NCBI RefSeq assembly: GCF_014647055.1
Contig: NZ_BMOL01000002.1
Location: 62,001-126,000 of the forward strand
DNA from: Deinococcus aerolatus
Lineage (GTDB): Bacteria; Deinococcota; Deinococci; Deinococcales; Deinococcaceae
Reading direction: 5' to 3'
Length of the DNA: 64,000 nt
Position numbers and translations under genes: made by a program. The notes beneath the pieces were generated by a model that was not told where the DNA came from, searched no databases, and worked only from the letters and a program-made list of their open reading frames with translations. Positions 9,763 through 20,004 of the stretch are shown piece by piece. Numbering within the stretch: the first letter of the stretch is position 1; each line of letters begins with the position of its first letter.

Positions 9763-10755
9763 ATGAAACTTCTGGTCGTCGGCGGCGCGGGCTACATCGG
9801 TTCACATACAGTGCGGCAACTGCGGGCGGCGGGGCACGAGGTGGTGGTGCTGGACAACCTGTCCAACGGTCACGCTGAGGCCCTGCCGAAAGACGTAAAA
9901 CTGGTCCAGGCCGATCTGCTGGATTTTCCCGGCGTCAAGGCGGTCCTGGAAGCCCACAAGCCCGACGCTGTGATCCACTTCGCCGCATTGATCGAGGTGG
10001 GCGAGAGCATGCGCGCCCCGGCCCGCTACTACCGTAACAACGTGGTGGGCAGCCTGAACCTGCTGCAGGCCATTGTGGACACCCGCAAGGTGCCGCTGGT
10101 GTTCTCCAGCACCGCCGCCGTGTACGGCACCACCGACGCCGTGCCCATCCCTGAGAACGCCGCCATGCAGCCTGAAAGCGTCTACGGCGAGACCAAGCTG
10201 ATGACCGAGCGCATGATCCACGCCTTTCACACGGCGCATGGGCTGCCGTACACGATCTTGCGGTACTTCAACGTCTGCGGCGCGTCCCCCGCCGGGGACA
10301 TTGGCGAGGCGCACCCCAGCCAGTCGCACCTGATTGAACTGGCGTGCATGACCGCACTTGGGCAGCGTGACCGGATGATGATCTTCGGCGAGGACTACGA
10401 CACCCCGGACGGGACCTGTATCCGCGACTACGTGCATGTGCAGGATCTGGCCGACGCGCATGTGCTGGCGGTGGAAGCGCTGCACGCCGGGAAGACCGAC
10501 GCCGCCACCTACAACGTGGGCCTGGGCCACGGCTTTTCTGTCCGCGAGGTGCTGGACGCGGTGGACGAGGTGGTGGGCACGCCGCTGGAGCGCGAGATGG
10601 CGCCGCGCCGTGCAGGCGATCCGCCCCGGCTGGTGGCCGACGCCACGCGCATCGTGCAGGAACTGGGCTTTGCGCCGCAGTTCACCGACTTGCAGGCCAT
10701 CGTGCAGACCGCGTGGAACTGGCACCGGGGGCATCCGCACGGGTTTGAGAAGTAG
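9763..10755 (+). CDS. galE: UDP-glucose 4-epimerase
   Basis: 330 residues. It interconverts UDP-glucose and UDP-galactose (Leloir pathway, and supply of galactose residues for envelope polysaccharide). An N-terminal Rossmann motif GGAGYIGSH binds NAD, SSTAAVYG carries the catalytic Ser/Thr, and YGETK is the YxxxK motif. The length is normal for the family. It is followed 8 nt later by an M20 peptidase. The two have no obvious functional link, and the peptidase has its own possible -10 box overlapping the galE stop. Confidence 0.95.
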   Translation: MKLLVVGGAGYIGSHTVRQLRAAGHEVVVLDNLSNGHAEALPKDVKLVQADLLDFPGVKAVLEAHKPDAVIHFAALIEVGESMRAPARYYRNNVVGSLNLLQAIVDTRKVPLVFSSTAAVYGTTDAVPIPENAAMQPESVYGETKLMTERMIHAFHTAHGLPYTILRYFNVCGASPAGDIGEAHPSQSHLIELACMTALGQRDRMMIFGEDYDTPDGTCIRDYVHVQDLADAHVLAVEALHAGKTDAATYNVGLGHGFSVREVLDAVDEVVGTPLEREMAPRRAGDPPRLVADATRIVQELGFAPQFTDLQAIVQTAWNWHRGHPHGFEK

Positions 10756-10763
10756 ATTGGAGC

Positions 10764-12134
10764 ATGACCACACCCGGTTTCCCTGACCTCTCCGCCCACA
10801 TCGAACGCGGCCTGACTGATCTGCGTGAGCTGGTGGCCATGCAGAGCGTGTCCGCCCAGGGCCGCATGCTGCCCGAAACGGCGGACACCGTGACCGCGCT
10901 GCTGGAGGCCGAGGGCTTCCGCGTCGCCCGCCACGCCGGTCAGGTGGCCCCGGTGCTGGTGGCGGAGGCCGGGGACGGCCCATTCACGCTGCTGATTTAC
11001 AACCACTACGACGTGCAGCCGGAAGACCCGCTGGAGCTGTGGGACACGCCTCCCTTCACGCTGACCGAGCGCGACGGCCGCCTGTACGGGCGCGGCGCCT
11101 CCGACGATAAGGGCGAGTTCGTTTCGCGGCTGGCCGGGCTGCGGGCGCTGCGTGAACGGCACAGCGGACAGTTGCCCCTGAAGGTCAAGTGGCTGCTGGA
11201 GGGCGAGGAAGAGGTGGGCAGCCCCAGCCTGGAAGCCTTCGTGAAGGACCACGCCGCTGAGTTGAAGGCGGACGGCGTGTGGTGGGAGTTCGGCAGCGTG
11301 ACGCCCGAGGGGCGCCCCGTCCTGTACGCTGGTCTCAAGGGCATCGTGTGCCTGGAACTGCGCTGCCGGGTGGCGGCCAGTGACCTGCACAGCAGCACCG
11401 GCGCGGTGGTGGACAATCCGCTGTGGCGGCTGGCGAAGGCTGTGGCGAGCCTGCGCGACGGGACCGGACACGTGACCATCCCCGGCTTTCACGACGACGT
11501 GCGCCAGACTTCAGAGGCGGACCGCGAGGCCATTGCCAGCATTCCCGGCCAGGGCGAGTCGCTGTACGACGCCTACGAGGTCACGCGCCGTCTGGGAGCG
11601 CCGGAGGACTTCAACGCCCGCACCAACCTGATGCCGGTGCTGAACGTGAACGGCTTTCACGGAGGCTACGGCGAGGAGGGAAGCAAGACCGTGTTGCCTG
11701 CCGAGGGCTTCGTCAAGATCGACTTTCGTCTGGTGCCGGACCAGCACCCGGACCGGATCGTGGAACTGCTGCGTGCCCATCTGGACGCCCAGGATTTGCA
11801 GGACGTGGAAATTGTCGAGCTTGAGAGCCACCAGCACCCGGCCCGCAGCGCCCTGAATGATCCGTTCGTGCAGACCGCCGTGCGGGTGGCGCGGCAGGTG
11901 TACGGACAGGACGCGATTCTGCACCCTAGCAGCGGCGGCAGCGGTCCCATGCACCCCTTCATGCAGTCGGTGGGCGCGCCGGTCGTCGCCCTGGGTATCG
12001 GCAACGTGGCGGGCCGCGTTCACGCGCCCAACGAGAATGTGCTGCGCCGTGACTTCGAGACCGGGGTGCGCTACGCGCTGGAGCTGATGGACGCGCTGGG
12101 CGGGCTGGAGACTTCCTCCGGGACAACCGGCTGA
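10764..12134 (+). CDS. M20-family metallodipeptidase
   Basis: 456 residues. A zinc-dependent exopeptidase/dipeptidase with the M20 layout: metal-binding YNHYDVQPED, then GRGASDDKGEF, EGEEEVGSPS (catalytic Glu), a dimerisation lid domain (about 190-340) and the C-terminal SSGGSGPM region. It is probably cytoplasmic, with no signal peptide. TAGATT at 10753-10758 lies 5 nt before the ATG and includes the galE stop codon, so it may have its own promoter; GGAG directly before the ATG is too close to be a good ribosome site. Confidence 0.92.
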   Translation: MTTPGFPDLSAHIERGLTDLRELVAMQSVSAQGRMLPETADTVTALLEAEGFRVARHAGQVAPVLVAEAGDGPFTLLIYNHYDVQPEDPLELWDTPPFTLTERDGRLYGRGASDDKGEFVSRLAGLRALRERHSGQLPLKVKWLLEGEEEVGSPSLEAFVKDHAAELKADGVWWEFGSVTPEGRPVLYAGLKGIVCLELRCRVAASDLHSSTGAVVDNPLWRLAKAVASLRDGTGHVTIPGFHDDVRQTSEADREAIASIPGQGESLYDAYEVTRRLGAPEDFNARTNLMPVLNVNGFHGGYGEEGSKTVLPAEGFVKIDFRLVPDQHPDRIVELLRAHLDAQDLQDVEIVELESHQHPARSALNDPFVQTAVRVARQVYGQDAILHPSSGGSGPMHPFMQSVGAPVVALGIGNVAGRVHAPNENVLRRDFETGVRYALELMDALGGLETSSGTTG

Positions 12135-12186
12135 TCAGCGGAATCAGGGGAAGAGCCGGTTCGCGGCGACTCCCCGAAGGTCCGGG

Positions 12187-12831
12187 TTACGGTCCAGGCC
12201 GGCCCGCCCGCCGCCGCACCTGCTCGGGTGTCAGCGGGCCGCCGTGACCGGGGAGGACCGTACGCAGGTCCATTCCGGCGATGCGCTTCAGGGTATCCAG
12301 GGCCTGGGCGTGGTTGGCGTTGTAGGCGGCCCGTGGCAGATGCGCGCCGTCGGCGGCCCCGATCACCGCGTCGGCGGCCACCAGCACGCCGTCCCTCATT
12401 ACCCCGATCTGCCCGTAGGTGTGGCCAGGCAGGGCCACCACCTCCCAGCCCAGCACCGTCTCGCCAGGGTGAACCGCGTGCAGGGCGGCGCTGGGCACCT
12501 TGGGATGCGCCCTGGACACCATTCGCCCGATGTCCGGGCGGCCCGCCGGGTACGGCAGATTGTGGACCTTTCCGGAGAGCTGCGGGTGCTCCAGCGGGTG
12601 CGCCAGCACCGGAATACCGCGCCGGGCCGCCCGCCACGCGCCGCCCGAATGGTCCACGTGCGCGTGGGTAAGCAGCACGGCGTCCGGGCTGAATTGCCCC
12701 AGGATGCGGTCGAAACGGGCGGCGTAGGGCCAGGCCCCGGCGTCCACCAGCAGGCGCCCGGCCGGGCTGCTCAGGAGGTAGACGTTGGCGTACAGGCGGT
12801 GAACACGGACATGTGGGGCAGGGGCAATCAC
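12187..12831 (-). CDS. MBL-fold metallohydrolase
   Basis: About 214 residues. The metallo-beta-lactamase fold is shown by THAHVDHSGG (HxHxDH, about residues 55-60), later His in ALPGHTYGQ, Asp in VAADAVIG and His in LPGHGGPL. The family includes glyoxalase II-like and lactonase-like enzymes; the substrate is unknown. The start is uncertain: GTG 12831 gives a compact domain start, while the frame stays open much further upstream into the divergent gene. It is convergent with the M20 peptidase. Confidence 0.87.
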   Translation of the reverse strand: MIAPAPHVRVHRLYANVYLLSSPAGRLLVDAGAWPYAARFDRILGQFSPDAVLLTHAHVDHSGGAWRAARRGIPVLAHPLEHPQLSGKVHNLPYPAGRPDIGRMVSRAHPKVPSAALHAVHPGETVLGWEVVALPGHTYGQIGVMRDGVLVAADAVIGAADGAHLPRAAYNANHAQALDTLKRIAGMDLRTVLPGHGGPLTPEQVRRRAGRPGP

Positions 12832-12882
12832 TGGCGTGACTATCTCACGCGGCGGCCCGCACAGAAAATGGCGCGTGCGGGA

Positions 12883-12888
12883 TAAGCT
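12883..12888 (+). promoter_or_regulatory. -10 box TAAGCT for the AhpD-like gene
   Basis: TAAGCT ends 9 nt before ATG 12898; leaderless type. Confidence 0.5.
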
Positions 12889-12897
12889 GGCGGTCTC

Positions 12898-13467
12898 ATG
12901 AATAAGATCTCCTGGCTGGCCGTGCCGACGAATGAAGACGCGCACGAGGGCGTCCGCAAACTGTGGAACAAGGCGGAGGCGAACCTGGGATTCGTGCCCA
13001 ACGTGTTTCAGGCGCAGGCGCTGAACGGCGAGCAGTTCCTGGCATGGTGGAACTACTTCAACCTGCTGGTCAACAAGCCGGGCCACCTGGGCAACCTTGA
13101 GCGCGAGATGATGGCGGTGGTGGTCAGCGGCCTGAACCGCTGCGTGTACTGCGCAGTCTCGCATGGGGCGGCGCTGCGGGAATACGGCATGGAGGCCCAG
13201 AAAGCCGACACGCTGGCCGTCAACTGGCGGCACGCCGACCTGTCTGTCCGTGAAGCCGCCCTGTGCGCCTTCGCCGAGCAGTTGACCCTGGACCCCGCCG
13301 GCATGACCGAGGCCGATCTGACCCCCCTGCGGGACGCGGGCCTAGACGACGCCCAGATTCTGGAGGCCGTGCAGGTGATCGGCATGTTCAACATGACCAA
13401 CCGCGTCAGCAGCGCGCTGGGCTTCATTCCCAACGCGGAATATCACTCGCGGGGACGCCAGGGCTAG
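12898..13467 (+). CDS. AhpD/carboxymuconolactone decarboxylase-family peroxidase-related protein
   Basis: 189 residues. An alkylhydroperoxidase-like fold with the redox CxxC motif CVYCAVSHG (about residues 81-89), where the His completes the proton relay seen in AhpD. It matches the 'uncharacterised peroxidase-related enzyme' group. A role in peroxide detoxification is plausible and fits an oxidation-resistant genus, but the reductant partner is not nearby. No signal peptide. Confidence 0.88.
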   Translation: MNKISWLAVPTNEDAHEGVRKLWNKAEANLGFVPNVFQAQALNGEQFLAWWNYFNLLVNKPGHLGNLEREMMAVVVSGLNRCVYCAVSHGAALREYGMEAQKADTLAVNWRHADLSVREAALCAFAEQLTLDPAGMTEADLTPLRDAGLDDAQILEAVQVIGMFNMTNRVSSALGFIPNAEYHSRGRQG

Positions 13468-13576
13468 GGGTGCGGGAGAGGCGGTCACACCCGAAAAGTG
13501 CGTGACTGGCCGAACCCCATACCGGTGGCGGGTGTTCGGGCGGTCACGCCCCTGTGAAAGCTGGTGTCTTTTACGC

Positions 13577-14431
13577 CTAGCCGTCGTTGCGGGTAAAGCC
13601 GGTGGCCTGCCAGCCGCAGCCGGAGCGCACCAGCTTGATGGTGCCGCCGTAGGTGCCGCTGACCTGCTCGCCGTTGCTGTTCTGTGTGGCGCTGATGGTC
13701 ACCTTGCCGCCCGCACTGCCCACGTTGCCGTTGATGCCCACGCTGGTGATCTCGATCTTGTAGGACACCTTGGAGTACGCCGCGCCGTAGGCACTGGCCG
13801 CGGCTCCCAGGCCCTCATCGGCGGCCGAGCGGGCCGCGCCACGCGCGCTGGCAATGTCCTGCTCGGGCGTCAGCTTGCACTCGGCCGGTGCGCTGCCCGC
13901 GTACTGGGTGGTGGTGCCGTCCTCGAACTTGAAAGGCGCGGGCATCTGGCCCTGCAGGCTGGCGACGTTAAGGCGGTAGTTGATGCCCACCGCCAGTCGC
14001 GGCCCGATGATGGGCTGCAGCGCCGTGCTGATGCGCTGTGCGCCTACTTCCACGTAGCCTTCCACCGGTAACAGGGCAATGCCGTAGCGCAGGCCCAGGC
14101 CGCCCTGAACGGCGGTGTTGCTGCCCTGCACCTCCGCACCCAGCAGGGCGTAGGTGGTGACGTTCCCGTAGGTAAGCAGGTCGCCCGTGATCAGGCCGCC
14201 AAAGGACCCGGTGCCGGACCTGCCCTCCACGTTGCTGGTGCAGTAGGCCCCCTGCGCGTAGATGCCAAAGCGGCCCTCCTGAAAGCCCACGCGCCCGCCC
14301 ACGATCTGGCAGCCCAGGCCCGCGCTGCTGTTCAGGCCCAGCCGCACGTCCGTCGCGCTGGCCATACCCGTTGCGGCCAGCCCCGCCGCTGCCAGTCCCA
14401 CCGTGACGCTCTTCTTCAAAGTTCCAATCAT
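13577..14431 (-). CDS. Secreted protein of unknown function, beta-rich
   Basis: About 284 residues from ATG 14431. A signal peptide (KKSVTVGLAAAGLAATGMASA) is followed by Gly-rich, alternating-polarity strands such as GLGLRYGIALLPVEGYVEVG that look like a small beta-barrel or envelope protein, then a C-terminal part with Thr/Ser-rich strands. Three or four Cys residues could form disulfides outside the membrane. I do not recognise the family. Upstream TAGAAC is 7 nt from the ATG but lacks the final T of TANNNT. Confidence 0.7.
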   Translation of the reverse strand: MIGTLKKSVTVGLAAAGLAATGMASATDVRLGLNSSAGLGCQIVGGRVGFQEGRFGIYAQGAYCTSNVEGRSGTGSFGGLITGDLLTYGNVTTYALLGAEVQGSNTAVQGGLGLRYGIALLPVEGYVEVGAQRISTALQPIIGPRLAVGINYRLNVASLQGQMPAPFKFEDGTTTQYAGSAPAECKLTPEQDIASARGAARSAADEGLGAAASAYGAAYSKVSYKIEITSVGINGNVGSAGGKVTISATQNSNGEQVSGTYGGTIKLVRSGCGWQATGFTRNDG

Positions 14432-14522
14432 GAAGACTGTTCTAACACACCATTTCACTCGGGCACGTGAGCGAATCTGCCTCCCACGCCGCGCTTTCAG
14501 GAGTCCACAGACGCGCCTTGCA

Positions 14523-15668
14523 TTAGAAAAAGCGGCTCACGTCGCGCACCACCACGAAGGTCATCAGCAGCAGCACGAAGGCGAAGCCGGCCACATTGAT
14601 GGCCTGCTCCTGCGAGAAGCTCAGCGGGCGGCGGCGCAGCACGCCCACGAGAACCAGCAGGATGCGTCCGCCGTCCAGCCCCGGAATCGGAATCAGGTTA
14701 AAAAAGGCCAGCGACAGGTTCAGCAGCGTGGCCACCTGCACCAGTGCCCACGGGCTAAGGGCGGCGGCGCGGCTCACGATCTCGGTGGTGCCGATGGGAC
14801 CGGTGACGTTCTCGTCCTGCGAGAAGTTCAGGGTCAGAAAGCGGCCGAACAGGTTGCCGAAGGCCCGCAGCACCTGCGGCACCGCTTCTGCGGTGGTGGT
14901 CAGCGAGGTCCGGAAGGCCGTGCCCACACCCACCGGCACGATGTCCGGGCCGTAGCCGATGCCCAGCAGTTGCCGCTGGCCGTTCACTGTGGGTGTCCAG
15001 TCGAAGGTCACGGTGCGCGTTTCAAGGGTTCTGGACGGCCCGGCCCGCTCCAGCGTGAAGCTATGCGGCCCCGGCGTGCCCAGCACGTTGCGCAGGTTCT
15101 CCCAGCCTGTCACGGTGCGTCCGTCCACCTGCAGGGTGTCGGGGATGTCCCGACCGTCGATGGCGGTGATCACGTCCCCGGTCCGAAGCCCCAGCGTCTG
15201 CGCGCGCGAATCCGGCTGCACCGACTCGATGCGCGCCCGGTCCGGGGCCGGTATGCCCTGCGAGGAAAAGGTCAGCGTCATCAGGCCGATGGCCAGCAGC
15301 AGGTTCATCAGGGGTCCGGCCAGCAGCACGGCGATCTTGCCCCACGCGGGCAGGGCCGCGAAGCCCCGGGTGGCCTGCCGGTAACTGACCTCGCCCTCGC
15401 CCGTGCGGACCTCCTCGGGGGCCATGCCGTCGATTTCCACGTAGCCGCCGATGGGCAGCAGAGACAGCCGCCACTCGGTGCCACGCCACAGCCGCTTGAA
15501 GACAATCGGCCCCATACCAATGGAAAACGATTTGACCTGTACGCCCTGCCAGCGGGCCAGCGCGTAGTGCGCCAGCTCGTGCAGGAACGTGGCGATGCTG
15601 ATCAGCAACAGGGTCCACAGCAGGCCCACCGGGGTCAGGGCTGCCGCGAGGCTTTGCAGGAAGCTCAC
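14523..15668 (-). CDS. rseP: Site-2 intramembrane metalloprotease (RseP/MmpA, M50)
   Basis: 381 residues. Transmembrane zinc protease that cleaves membrane-anchored regulators. The zinc motif HELAH is at 30-34, a PDZ domain lies in the middle ([13 protein letters not shown]), and the third ligand is in PIPGLDGGR near the C-terminus. GTG 15668 overlaps the dxr stop as GTGA, so the pair is translationally coupled. The dxr-rseP order is widespread in bacteria, where it sits with other isoprenoid and envelope genes. Confidence 0.95.
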   Translation of the reverse strand: MSFLQSLAAALTPVGLLWTLLLISIATFLHELAHYALARWQGVQVKSFSIGMGPIVFKRLWRGTEWRLSLLPIGGYVEIDGMAPEEVRTGEGEVSYRQATRGFAALPAWGKIAVLLAGPLMNLLLAIGLMTLTFSSQGIPAPDRARIESVQPDSRAQTLGLRTGDVITAIDGRDIPDTLQVDGRTVTGWENLRNVLGTPGPHSFTLERAGPSRTLETRTVTFDWTPTVNGQRQLLGIGYGPDIVPVGVGTAFRTSLTTTAEAVPQVLRAFGNLFGRFLTLNFSQDENVTGPIGTTEIVSRAAALSPWALVQVATLLNLSLAFFNLIPIPGLDGGRILLVLVGVLRRRPLSFSQEQAINVAGFAFVLLLMTFVVVRDVSRFF

Positions 15669-16825
15669 GCCCGCACCCCCACCAGTTCCCAGGCCCGCAC
15701 CCGCGCCCAGACGTCGGTTGCGGCCAGCGCGTCCCAGTCCAGCGTTCCGGCAGGGGTCTCGTTCAACACGCGCTCCAGCAGTCTGGGGATGCCCATGAAC
15801 GGCAGATGACCGGCCAGAAACGCCTCCACCGCCACCTCATCCGCCGCGTTCAGCGCCACCGGCAGCAGGCCGCCCGCCTCACCCGCGCGGTAGGCCAGCC
15901 CCAGGCAGGGAAAGCGGTCAAAATCCGGTTCCCGGAACTCCCAGGTGCCGCGCATGGGCCACGACAGGTGCCCGGCCACCTCCGGCCCCCGTCTGGTGCC
16001 GCGCACGTCGCCGGGGCGCTGCATGCCGGTGGGGGCGGCATCGATGGCGTAGGCGATGGGCAGGCGCATGTCGGTGGGGCCGAACTGCGCCTTCAGACTG
16101 CCGTCGCGGAAGCGCACCGCTGCGTGGATCAGGCTCTGCGGGTGGACCACCACGCCCACCTGCGACAGCGGCAGGCCATACAGGCTGGCGCACTCCATTA
16201 CCTCCAGCCCCTTGTTCATCAGGGTGGCGCTGTCGATGGTCACCTTCGGCCCCATGCTCCACGACGGGTGCTTCAGCGCCTGCGCGGGCGTCACGCCGCC
16301 CAGATCGGCGGGGCCGTCGCGGAAGGGGCCGCCGGAAGCGGTCAGGATCACCTCGGCCACGTCGGCCATGTCCTCGCCGGTCAGGCACTGGAAGACGCCG
16401 GTGTGTTCGGAATCCACCGGGACCACGCGCCCGCCGCCTGCTGAGGCCGCCTCCCAGATCAGGCCCGCCGCCGTGACCATCGCTTCTTTGGTCGCCAGCG
16501 CGACGGCCTGACCTGCCTGGAGGGCCGCGCGGGTAGGTGCAAGTCCAATCAGACCGCTCATGGCGTTGACCACCACGGTGGTGTCGTGGGCGGCCACCTC
16601 GCTGACATCCGCCGTCAACCGGGTCCCGGGCAGCAGCGCTCTGGCCTCGGCGTACACCGCCGGGTCCACGCTGACCAGCGCCGGGCGGAACTCCCGGACC
16701 TGTGTCGACAGCAGTTCCAGATTGCGCCCTGCTGCCAGCGCCGTCACCGTGTATCCGCGCTCCCGCGCCACATCCAGCGCCTGCGTGCCGATGCTGCCTG
16801 TGCTGCCCAAAACCGTAAGCTCCAT
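15665..16825 (-). CDS. dxr: 1-deoxy-D-xylulose 5-phosphate reductoisomerase
   Basis: 386 residues. Second enzyme of the MEP isoprenoid pathway (DXP to MEP, NADPH-dependent), feeding carotenoid and quinone synthesis. N-terminal NADPH-binding GSTGSIGTQ, then the metal/substrate region [12 protein letters not shown] and the flexible loop TASGGPFRD, then [22 protein letters not shown] 16825 starts exactly at the conserved N-terminus, although the frame is open for 400 more codons upstream. CATGCT 8 nt upstream is a possible leaderless -10 box. Confidence 0.97.
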   Translation of the reverse strand: MELTVLGSTGSIGTQALDVARERGYTVTALAAGRNLELLSTQVREFRPALVSVDPAVYAEARALLPGTRLTADVSEVAAHDTTVVVNAMSGLIGLAPTRAALQAGQAVALATKEAMVTAAGLIWEAASAGGGRVVPVDSEHTGVFQCLTGEDMADVAEVILTASGGPFRDGPADLGGVTPAQALKHPSWSMGPKVTIDSATLMNKGLEVMECASLYGLPLSQVGVVVHPQSLIHAAVRFRDGSLKAQFGPTDMRLPIAYAIDAAPTGMQRPGDVRGTRRGPEVAGHLSWPMRGTWEFREPDFDRFPCLGLAYRAGEAGGLLPVALNAADEVAVEAFLAGHLPFMGIPRLLERVLNETPAGTLDWDALAATDVWARVRAWELVGVRA

Positions 16826-16833
16826 TGCGCCCC

Positions 16834-16839
16834 AGCATG
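16834..16839 (-). promoter_or_regulatory. Possible -10 box CATGCT for dxr-rseP
   Basis: CATGCT on the minus strand, 8 nt before ATG 16825. It deviates from TANNNT at the first base. Confidence 0.35.
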
Positions 16840-16948
16840 ACGGATGACGGGCGTGCAGAGTGTGGGGAGTGGAACGTGAAGGGGGCCGGACAACGGTTGC
16901 TGTAGGGAACACCGGGTGGGTCTCGGGTCTTCCGGCCACGAGAGACGC

Positions 16949-16954
16949 TAGCCT
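16949..16954 (+). promoter_or_regulatory. -10 box TAGCCT for the trans-sulfuration gene
   Basis: TAGCCT ends 6 nt before GTG 16961. This spacing decides the start: an in-frame GTG at 16955 directly abuts the box and cannot be in the transcript. Confidence 0.65.
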
Positions 16955-16960
16955 GTGCGC

Positions 16961-18145
16961 GTGACTCCTGCCGACAAGCACGCCAAGTATGACCTGACCA
17001 CCCTGGCCGCCCGCGCAGGCGAGGAGGCCCGGCCCAACTCGTCGGTGCCGCTCGTCGAGCCGATCTACCAGTCCACCGTCTACGCCTTTCCCGATCTGGA
17101 CGCCCTGGACGGGGCCATGAGCGGCGCGGAGCCTGCGGCCTTCTACTACCGCAACGGCACGCCCAACGCGGCCAGCCTGGAACGCGCCCTGGCCGTGCTG
17201 GAAGGTACTGAGGCCGCGCTGGTGGCGGCCAGTGGCATGGCCGCGATCAGCGCCGCCTTTCTGGGCGTCCTGAAAACCGGCGATCATGTGGTCACCGACG
17301 CCCGCGTGTACGGCGTGACCTACGCATTGCTGGCCGAGGAATTTCCGCGCCTGGGCATTGAGGTCTCGTTCGTGGATGCCTGCGACCTGAACGAGGTGGA
17401 GGCAGCCCTGCGCCCCAACACCAAGATCGTGCATGTCGAGAGCCTGACCAACCCGCTGCTGACCGTGCCGGACGTGCCTGCGCTGGCCCGGCTGGCGCAT
17501 GGTCACGGCGCACTCCTGAGCGTGGACAACACCTTTGCCAGCCCCGCCGTGTTCCGTCCCGCCTTGCACGGCGCGGACCTCGTCACCCACAGCGTCAGCA
17601 AGTACCTCAGCGGCCACAGCAACGCGTTCGGCGGCGTGCTGTGCGCCAGCGCCGAGCTGGTGGCGCTGGCCCGCACCCGGCTGCTGCGGCTGGGCGGCAC
17701 CATGTCCGCCTTCGACGCGTGGATGACCATGCAGGGCCTCAAGACCCTGGGTCTGCGGATGCGGGCGCACAGCGGCAACGCGCAGGCGGTGGCCGACGTG
17801 CTGGTCAACCACCCGCGCGTGAAGGCGGTGTACCACCCCGGCCTCAGCGATCACCCGCAGTTTCATCTGGCGATGGACCTGTACCCCCACGGCTTTGGCG
17901 GCATGCTGGCCGCCGATATCGAGGACGCCCCGGCATTTGTCAAGGCGCTGGCGGGCCGCATTCCGCTGGCCCCCAGTCTGGCCGACGTGATCACCACCCT
18001 GTCGTGGCCGTGGGGCACCTCGCACCGCGCCCTGCCCGAGGCCGAGCGCCGCCGTCTGGGGATCACGCCGGGGCTGCTGCGCATCAGCGTGGGCATCGAG
18101 GACATCGGGGACCTGCTGGGCGATTTTGAGAGTGCGCTGGACTAG
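16961..18145 (+). CDS. PLP-dependent trans-sulfuration enzyme (cystathionine gamma-synthase/lyase family)
   Basis: 394 residues. Cys/Met-metabolism PLP enzyme: [17 protein letters not shown] and AASGMAAI in the cofactor-binding half, ESLTNPL and SVDNTFASP, and the Schiff-base Lys in [13 protein letters not shown]. The family covers cystathionine gamma-synthase, cystathionine gamma-lyase, O-acetylhomoserine sulfhydrylase and methionine gamma-lyase; the sequence alone does not choose among them. The start is GTG 16961, leaderless. It stands alone. Confidence 0.9.
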   Translation: MTPADKHAKYDLTTLAARAGEEARPNSSVPLVEPIYQSTVYAFPDLDALDGAMSGAEPAAFYYRNGTPNAASLERALAVLEGTEAALVAASGMAAISAAFLGVLKTGDHVVTDARVYGVTYALLAEEFPRLGIEVSFVDACDLNEVEAALRPNTKIVHVESLTNPLLTVPDVPALARLAHGHGALLSVDNTFASPAVFRPALHGADLVTHSVSKYLSGHSNAFGGVLCASAELVALARTRLLRLGGTMSAFDAWMTMQGLKTLGLRMRAHSGNAQAVADVLVNHPRVKAVYHPGLSDHPQFHLAMDLYPHGFGGMLAADIEDAPAFVKALAGRIPLAPSLADVITTLSWPWGTSHRALPEAERRRLGITPGLLRISVGIEDIGDLLGDFESALD

Positions 18146-18319
18146 CGGGCCGGCAGGCGAGGCGGAGGGCCGTAGCCGGGCTTAAGATGGAAGGTGCTTC
18201 GTGGTCCTGCTTCCCCCCGGCCCGGCCACGTCGGCGACAGTTGAAGGTTTCCTGCTGGCGAGCCGCTGTGGGCAGACTGCCGGCGTCCGGACGCCCGCCC
18301 AGTGCAGGAGGGAGAACGC

Positions 18320-18844
18320 ATGTCAGCCTCAACCCACGCCCGTGCCGTTCTGGTTTCGCTACTGACCGCCATGCTGGGTGCCGGTCCCGCCGCCTCCGCC
18401 CAGACCACCCCACAGACAGTCACGCAGACCCTGGTCATCAATTATCCCAACAGCGGGGCGTCCGTGGGCACCCAGGCCGCGCCGTATACGGGGCTGGTGT
18501 ACGTCAAGGTCTTTCCCGCCGATCCGGAGTTGATCAAGAAGTACGGCGCCGGCCCGGTGTCCTCAGCCGAACTCAGGCCCAGTGCGCGCGACGTGCGGCA
18601 GTTGCCGCTGGGCCGCTACGAGGTGCAGTTTGCATACCGGGCTGGAAGCGAACTCAAGACGGTCGTCCTGCGGGACGTGATTCTGCGTGCGGACCGTAGC
18701 GACGCCTTGACCGTGGCACTCAACGACGCGAAAACCACCATCATCGGAGGGGACCCCAGCATCCGGCAGATGACCGAAATGATCCGCGAGTTGCAGGCCC
18801 AGGTCAAGGAACTGCAGGCGCAGGTGGCGGCCCTCAAGAAATAG
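18320..18844 (+). CDS. Secreted protein with C-terminal coiled coil, unknown function
   Basis: 174 residues. Signal peptide (about 1-26, ending AASA), a Thr/Gln-rich start of the mature chain, a beta-rich middle, and a C-terminal heptad coiled coil ([20 protein letters not shown]) likely to drive oligomerisation. It has no Cys. AGGAGGGAG lies 5 nt before ATG 18320, so unlike many neighbours it has a classical leader. I do not recognise the family. A hairpin terminator follows. Confidence 0.75.
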   Translation: MSASTHARAVLVSLLTAMLGAGPAASAQTTPQTVTQTLVINYPNSGASVGTQAAPYTGLVYVKVFPADPELIKKYGAGPVSSAELRPSARDVRQLPLGRYEVQFAYRAGSELKTVVLRDVILRADRSDALTVALNDAKTTIIGGDPSIRQMTEMIRELQAQVKELQAQVAALKK

Positions 18845-18864
18845 TCTGGAGCCTGCAAAGTAAA

Positions 18865-18897
18865 AAGAGGCGGCCTCCGTTTGGGGGCCACCCCTTT
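18865..18897. terminator. Terminator between convergent genes
   Basis: Arms GGCGGCCTCC and GGGGGCCACC (18869-18878 and 18883-18892) pair with one mismatch and one G-U. They are flanked by A-rich sequence on the left and CCTTTCGTTT on the right, so it may work both ways. Confidence 0.6.
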
Positions 18898-18932
18898 CGT
18901 TTGCGCTGCACAGTTGGTGGTTGCAGGCCTGC

Positions 18933-19931
18933 TTACAGTGCCGCGATCACCGCTTCCGTGAACTCTTTGGTGCCCGCCGTGCCGCCCAGATCGCGGGTGC
19001 GCGGTCCCTCGGTCAGCACCTTGTTCACGGCGGTGTCGATGCGCCGCGCTGTGTCGTGCTCGCCCAGCTGATCAAGCATCAGCACGGCGGCCAGGATGGT
19101 GGCGGTGGGATTGCTAATGCCCTGCCCGGCGATGTCGGGGGCGCTGCCGTGCACCGACTCGAAGATGCCGAACTTGTCGCCCACATTGCCGCTGGCCGCG
19201 ATGCCCAGGCCCCCCACCAGTCCGGCGGCCAGATCAGAGAGGATGTCACCGAACATGTTGGTCATCACCATCACGTCGAACTGCCGGGGGTTGCGCACCA
19301 GCTGCATGGCCGCGTTGTCCACGATCATGGTGCTGGTGTTTAACCCCTCCACCGTCTTGGTGTGGTCCAGGATGGTGTTCAGAAAGAGCCCCTGCGTCAC
19401 GGGCAACACGTTCGCCTTGTGCACCACGGTCAGGCGTTTGTCGCGCTTCATGGCCAGTTCGGCGGCGTACTTGCCGATGCGCAGGCTGGCCTCGCCGGTA
19501 ATCACGGTGTCGGCAATCGCGGTGTCACCGTAACGCCGCTCCTGCTCGACGTACAGCCCCTGGGTGTTCTCGCGCACAATCACCAGATCGACGTTCTCGT
19601 ACGCGCCGGGAACCGGTCGGGTCTTGGTAGGGCGCACGTTGGCGTACAGCCCGTACTTCTGGCGCAGGTGCCGGATCGCGCCGGAGAAGCCGGGCGGTTT
19701 CTCGCCGCTGGGGCTGGTGGCCGCGCCGAACAGGGTGGCGTGGGTGTTTTCCACCGCGTCGTAGGTGGCCTGCGGAACGCTGGTGCCGTGGTCGAGGTAA
19801 TACTCGTACCCGGCCTCGGCGTCCACGTACTCGGCGTCGAAGCCGGCAGCGTCCAGCACACGGCGGGTGGCGGGGATGACTTCGTGGCCGATGCCATCGC
19901 CCTCGATAGAACAGATGCGGTATTTCGCCAT
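18933..19931 (-). CDS. Homoisocitrate dehydrogenase (lysine via alpha-aminoadipate)
   Basis: 332 residues. NAD-dependent beta-decarboxylating dehydrogenase. It matches Thermus homoisocitrate dehydrogenase closely in the diagnostic parts: [13 protein letters not shown] at the N-terminus, LFGAATSP, the substrate-loop region [36 protein letters not shown], and [22 protein letters not shown]. This points to lysine synthesis through alpha-aminoadipate rather than to LeuB or isocitrate dehydrogenase. TAGACT 7 nt upstream of the ATG marks a leaderless gene. Confidence 0.9.
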   Translation of the reverse strand: MAKYRICSIEGDGIGHEVIPATRRVLDAAGFDAEYVDAEAGYEYYLDHGTSVPQATYDAVENTHATLFGAATSPSGEKPPGFSGAIRHLRQKYGLYANVRPTKTRPVPGAYENVDLVIVRENTQGLYVEQERRYGDTAIADTVITGEASLRIGKYAAELAMKRDKRLTVVHKANVLPVTQGLFLNTILDHTKTVEGLNTSTMIVDNAAMQLVRNPRQFDVMVMTNMFGDILSDLAAGLVGGLGIAASGNVGDKFGIFESVHGSAPDIAGQGISNPTATILAAVLMLDQLGEHDTARRIDTAVNKVLTEGPRTRDLGGTAGTKEFTEAVIAAL

Positions 19932-19938
19932 AATTGAC

Positions 19939-19944
19939 AGTCTA
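19939..19944 (-). promoter_or_regulatory. -10 box TAGACT for homoisocitrate dehydrogenase
   Basis: TAGACT on the minus strand ends 7 nt before ATG 19931. Confidence 0.65.
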
Positions 19945-20004
19945 GTTCACCAGTGGCCAGGCGCGGGGGGCGTTACCCGGCGTGTGACGGGATGCGGCGG
20001 CCCG

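Noticed and set aside
16955..16957. Alternative GTG start for the trans-sulfuration gene
   Set aside because: It directly abuts the -10 box and could not be transcribed.
15665..18025. Minus-strand open frame of 786 codons extending dxr upstream
   Set aside because: The conserved Dxr N-terminus starts at 16825; the rest is antisense to the trans-sulfuration gene and an artefact of high GC.
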